Of a stretch of 64,000 bases of DNA, positions 61,031 through 64,000 are shown piece by piece. The position numbers and the translations under genes are program-made. How positions within the stretch are numbered: position 1 is the stretch's first letter; each line of letters begins with the position of its first letter. The stretch comes from Alcanivorax sp. 24 (lineage in GTDB: Bacteria > Pseudomonadota > Gammaproteobacteria > Pseudomonadales > Alcanivoracaceae), in the NCBI RefSeq assembly GCF_004360225.1, contig NZ_SNUA01000008.1, positions 62,001 to 126,000 of the forward strand, read 5' to 3'. The notes under the pieces were generated by a model. The model did no database searches. It was given only the letters and a program-made list of their open reading frames with translations, and was not told the origin of the DNA.

Positions 61031-62031
61031 CCCCTTTGCCGGTGGTGGTGCTGACCGGCTTTCTCGGCAGCGGCAAAACCACGGTGCTGAATCACTGGCT
61101 GTCCGGGCGCGATGATCTGGCGGTGATCATCAATGAGCTGGGGCAGGTGGGCATCGACCAGGCGCTGGTGGGTGAGGCATCGGCGCCGGTAAGTCTGCTG
61201 GCCGGCGGTTGCGTCTGCTGCACGGTGCAAGGGTCGTTGCGCACCACCTTGCGCAACCTGTTCATGGCCCGTGCCGCCGGCGACGTGCCGCGCTTTTCCA
61301 CCGTATTGGTGGAAACCACCGGCGCCGCCGATCCTTTCGGCGTCACCTCGGTGCTGGAACAGGATCCATGGCTGCGGCGTCATTTTCAGCTGCGATCGGT
61401 GATCACCACGGTGGACGCCCGATCCGGCATGGCGGGGTTGAGCCGGCATCCCGAGGTGATCGAGCAGGTGCGTGCCGCCGATGTGCTGTTGCTGACCAAG
61501 GCGGATCAGGTGGAACTGGAACAACGCGGGCCTCTGGAAGCCGCCCTGGCGGAATTGAACTCCGCCGCCGAACGGCAGTGGAGCGAACAGGGGCGGGTGG
61601 AACCGGCGTTGCTGGATCACGCCTTTCCACGCCGTTGCCGGGTCACCGGGCAGCTGAGCGCGGTGGCCGGCGCCGCCAGCCCGCCACTGGTCGTGGCGCC
61701 AGAGGCGGGCCGCCACCGGCTGCACGCCGCTGACCTGCGTTGGCGCGGCGCGGTGGACTATTTCGCGCTGCAGCCATTGTGGGCGGACCTGCTGGAGCGG
61801 TGTGGCCCGCGTCTGGTGCGGCTCAAGGCGCTGGTGGCGGTGGACAAACTGGATGGGCCCTTGTTGGTCCAAGGCGTGGGTGGCCAGCCATTGGAGGTGT
61901 CGCCGCTGCCGTCGTGGCCTGGTGGCGATGAGGGTAGCCGGCTGGTGCTGATTACCGATGGCGACGACCCGGTCTTTCCCGGCCAGTGCCTGGCGGCGTT
62001 CCGCGCGGAGCTGGATTCCATACGGCACTGA
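61027..62031 (+). CDS. COG0523-family GTPase, zinc metallochaperone-like (ZigA/YjiA kind)
   Basis: 334 residues from GTG overlapping pyrC by 4 bp. Walker A GFLGSGKTTVLN, the CxCC metal motif in GGCVCCTVQGSLRTTL, switch region VLVETTGAADPFGV, and NKxD-like LTKADQVE. Zur-regulated COG0523 proteins load Zn into target enzymes during starvation; target may be the dihydroorotase beside it. Confidence 0.88.
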   Translation: MTPLPVVVLTGFLGSGKTTVLNHWLSGRDDLAVIINELGQVGIDQALVGEASAPVSLLAGGCVCCTVQGSLRTTLRNLFMARAAGDVPRFSTVLVETTGAADPFGVTSVLEQDPWLRRHFQLRSVITTVDARSGMAGLSRHPEVIEQVRAADVLLLTKADQVELEQRGPLEAALAELNSAAERQWSEQGRVEPALLDHAFPRRCRVTGQLSAVAGAASPPLVVAPEAGRHRLHAADLRWRGAVDYFALQPLWADLLERCGPRLVRLKALVAVDKLDGPLLVQGVGGQPLEVSPLPSWPGGDEGSRLVLITDGDDPVFPGQCLAAFRAELDSIRH

Positions 62032-62059
62032 CATTCTGCATATAAAGAGGAGCACCACC

Positions 62060-62653
<594 letters not shown>

Positions 62654-62692
62654 GGACGTTGCAATTGAGAGAGGCACAACGCGGGAGGAGTA

Positions 62693-63376
62693 ATGAGCAC
62701 TGAGGTGCTGCGCTGCCAGGACCTGATTTTCGGCTGGCGCGAGACACCGGTGCTGGTGCTGGAATCGCTTTGCGTGGCCGCCGGGGAGAGGGTGTTTCTG
62801 AGTGGTCCCAGCGGTTCCGGCAAGTCCTCGTTACTGGCCCTGATCGCCGGTCTGGTGCTGCCGCGACAGGGCAGCGTCGCGGTGGCCGGGCAGGACCTGG
62901 CGGGCCTTTCCGCCGCCGGCCGTGATCGCTGGCGGGCCCGTCACCTGGGCATCATTTTCCAGCAGTTCAACCTGGTGCCGTACCTGAGCGGCCTGGACAA
63001 CGTGCTGCTGGCCGCGTCGCTCTCCGGTATTGGCCGTGCGCCCGGCAAGGAGCAGGCGCTGGCGCTGGCGCAGCGCCTGGAACTGTCGGAAACACTGCTG
63101 GCCCGGAAAGCCACGGAGCTATCGGTCGGGCAGCAGCAGCGGGTGGCCGCGGTGCGGGCGATGATCGCCGAACCGGCGCTGCTGATCGCCGACGAGCCCA
63201 CCTCGGCACTGGACGATCGCCGCCGGGACCACTTCATGACGCTGTTGCTGCGTGAGAGCGAACGCCAGAACAGCGCGGTATTGTTCGTCAGCCACGATCA
63301 ACGGCTGGCGGCGCATTTCGACCGCCATCTTGATTTGCCCGCCCTCAACGGAGCGACGCCATGCTCTGGCGATTGA
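62693..63376 (+). CDS. ABC transporter ATP-binding protein (MacB/LolD type), zinc-related
   Basis: 227 residues. Walker A GPSGSGKSSLLALI, Q-loop FQQFNLVPYLSGLDNVLL, signature LSVGQQQRVAAVRAM, Walker B LLIADEPTSALDD. It belongs to the LolD/MacB-like class paired with FtsX-like permeases. It follows DUF2796 by 39 bp in the likely zinc operon, corresponding to PA4064 / ZrgC-like genes. Confidence 0.9.
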   Translation: MSTEVLRCQDLIFGWRETPVLVLESLCVAAGERVFLSGPSGSGKSSLLALIAGLVLPRQGSVAVAGQDLAGLSAAGRDRWRARHLGIIFQQFNLVPYLSGLDNVLLAASLSGIGRAPGKEQALALAQRLELSETLLARKATELSVGQQQRVAAVRAMIAEPALLIADEPTSALDDRRRDHFMTLLLRESERQNSAVLFVSHDQRLAAHFDRHLDLPALNGATPCSGD

Positions 63377-64000
63377 CCCTGCGCAGCCTCTGGCATCGCC
63401 GCGCCACCCTGGTGCTGGTGGTGCTGGCGATTGCTTTGAGCACCGCCTTGCTGGCGGGCGTGGAGCGGGTCCGCCAGGAAACCCGCGACCGTTTCACCAG
63501 TACGGTTTCCGGAGTGGACCTGATCGTCGGCAAACCCAGCGGTGCTCTGAATCTGCTGCTCTATAGTGTGTTCCGCCTGGGTGAGCCGGTGGCGAACCTG
63601 GACTGGGGAAGCGTCGAGGCGATCACCAAGCGGCCGGAAGTGGCGTGGGTGGTGCCGATCTCCCTCGGCGACAATCTGCGTGGTTTTCCGGTGGTGGGGA
63701 CCACCACCGATTATTTCCGTTATTACCGTTATGGTCGCGATGAACCACTGCGTTTCAGTGACGGAGAACCGTTCGATGATGTGTTCGACGCGGTGCTGGG
63801 CGCCGGGGTGGCGGCGCGGCTGGGACTGAAAGTAGGCGACGAGGTGGTGCTGGGGCATGGCACCGGCACGGTGTCGGTGCGGCGCCATGACACCATGCCG
63901 TTCAAGGTCCGTGGCGTGCTCGCCGCCACCGGCACGCCGGTGGACCAGTCGGTGCATATCTCACTGGCGGCAATGACCGCGATCCACCTGGATTGGGTGG
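63361..64000 (+). CDS. FtsX/MacB-like ABC permease, zinc-related, truncated by the window
   Basis: At least 213 residues; begins MLWRLTLRSLWHRRATLVLV, with one N-terminal membrane helix and a large periplasmic MacB-PCD domain. Overlaps the ATPase gene by 16 bp. Corresponds to PA4065-like permease. The end lies outside the window. Confidence 0.85.
   Translation, partial: MLWRLTLRSLWHRRATLVLVVLAIALSTALLAGVERVRQETRDRFTSTVSGVDLIVGKPSGALNLLLYSVFRLGEPVANLDWGSVEAITKRPEVAWVVPISLGDNLRGFPVVGTTTDYFRYYRYGRDEPLRFSDGEPFDDVFDAVLGAGVAARLGLKVGDEVVLGHGTGTVSVRRHDTMPFKVRGVLAATGTPVDQSVHISLAAMTAIHLDWV

Overview
The window is GC-rich, densely coded DNA from a gammaproteobacterium able to respire anaerobically. Gene content (NarK1K2 fusion, quinol-type NO reductase, cydDC/cydABX, UbiTUV, TRAP transporters, acyl-CoA ligases, Zur-type zinc operon) fits an Alcanivorax/Alloalcanivorax- or Halomonas-like marine heterotroph; that assignment is an inference. 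I saw no rRNA, tRNA, insertion sequence, prophage or CRISPR array.

Region 1 (1-7.4 kb): a DAHP synthase gene preceded by two aromatic-rich short ORFs and a strong terminator (a possible attenuator), then a nitric-oxide detoxification block: quinol NO reductase, two NnrS proteins, two convergent NsrR-like Rrf2 regulators and three NsrR-type operators. Region 2 (7.4-10.2 kb): small accessory genes (an exported Ala-rich coiled coil, an Rnk/GreA C-terminal-like protein, a 25-residue basic protein) and a DNR/FNR-like regulator. Region 3 (10.2-26.4 kb): the narK-narGHJI-PPIase-DGC operon, divergent ubiT, class III ribonucleotide reductase (nrdD, a separate glycyl-radical mini-gene, nrdG) and ubiU-ubiV. 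FNR-type boxes (TTGAT-N4-ATCAA-like) precede narK/ubiT, nrdD and ubiU, so these look like one anaerobic regulon. Region 4 (26.4-33.4 kb): cydDC and divergent cydABX, cytochrome bd oxidase and its assembly ABC transporter.

Region 5 (33.7-40.7 kb): a seven-gene operon cysJ-cysI-three DsrE-family genes-nitronate monooxygenase-DUF488, with a divergent LysR regulator. Region 6 (40.7-48.2 kb): a FixL/FixJ-type two-component pair, a divergent acyl-CoA ligase, an NCS2-like permease and a thiolase. Region 7 (48.4-52.2 kb): a visibly less GC-rich cassette of LysR regulator, class II aldolase, MHS-family transporter and 2-hydroxychromene-2-carboxylate-isomerase-like protein, possibly acquired. Region 8 (52.3-58.9 kb): an exported protein and a TRAP transporter operon with two binding proteins, ending in an acyl-CoA ligase. 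Region 9 (59-64 kb): a DUF4336 gene, then a probable Zur-controlled operon: a Zur-like palindrome, pyrC, a COG0523 GTPase, a His-rich DUF2796 periplasmic protein and an ABC transporter that runs off the window.

A family of palindromic intergenic repeats (about 70-120 bp, five full copies and one half copy) sits between genes in regions 2-5. The observations I rate highest are the tandem aromatic-rich leader layout before the DAHP synthase, the split class III ribonucleotide reductase, the two convergent NsrR paralogues, the Zur/zinc operon, and FNR boxes in unexpected places (over the cydD start and as an orphan at 33.7 kb).
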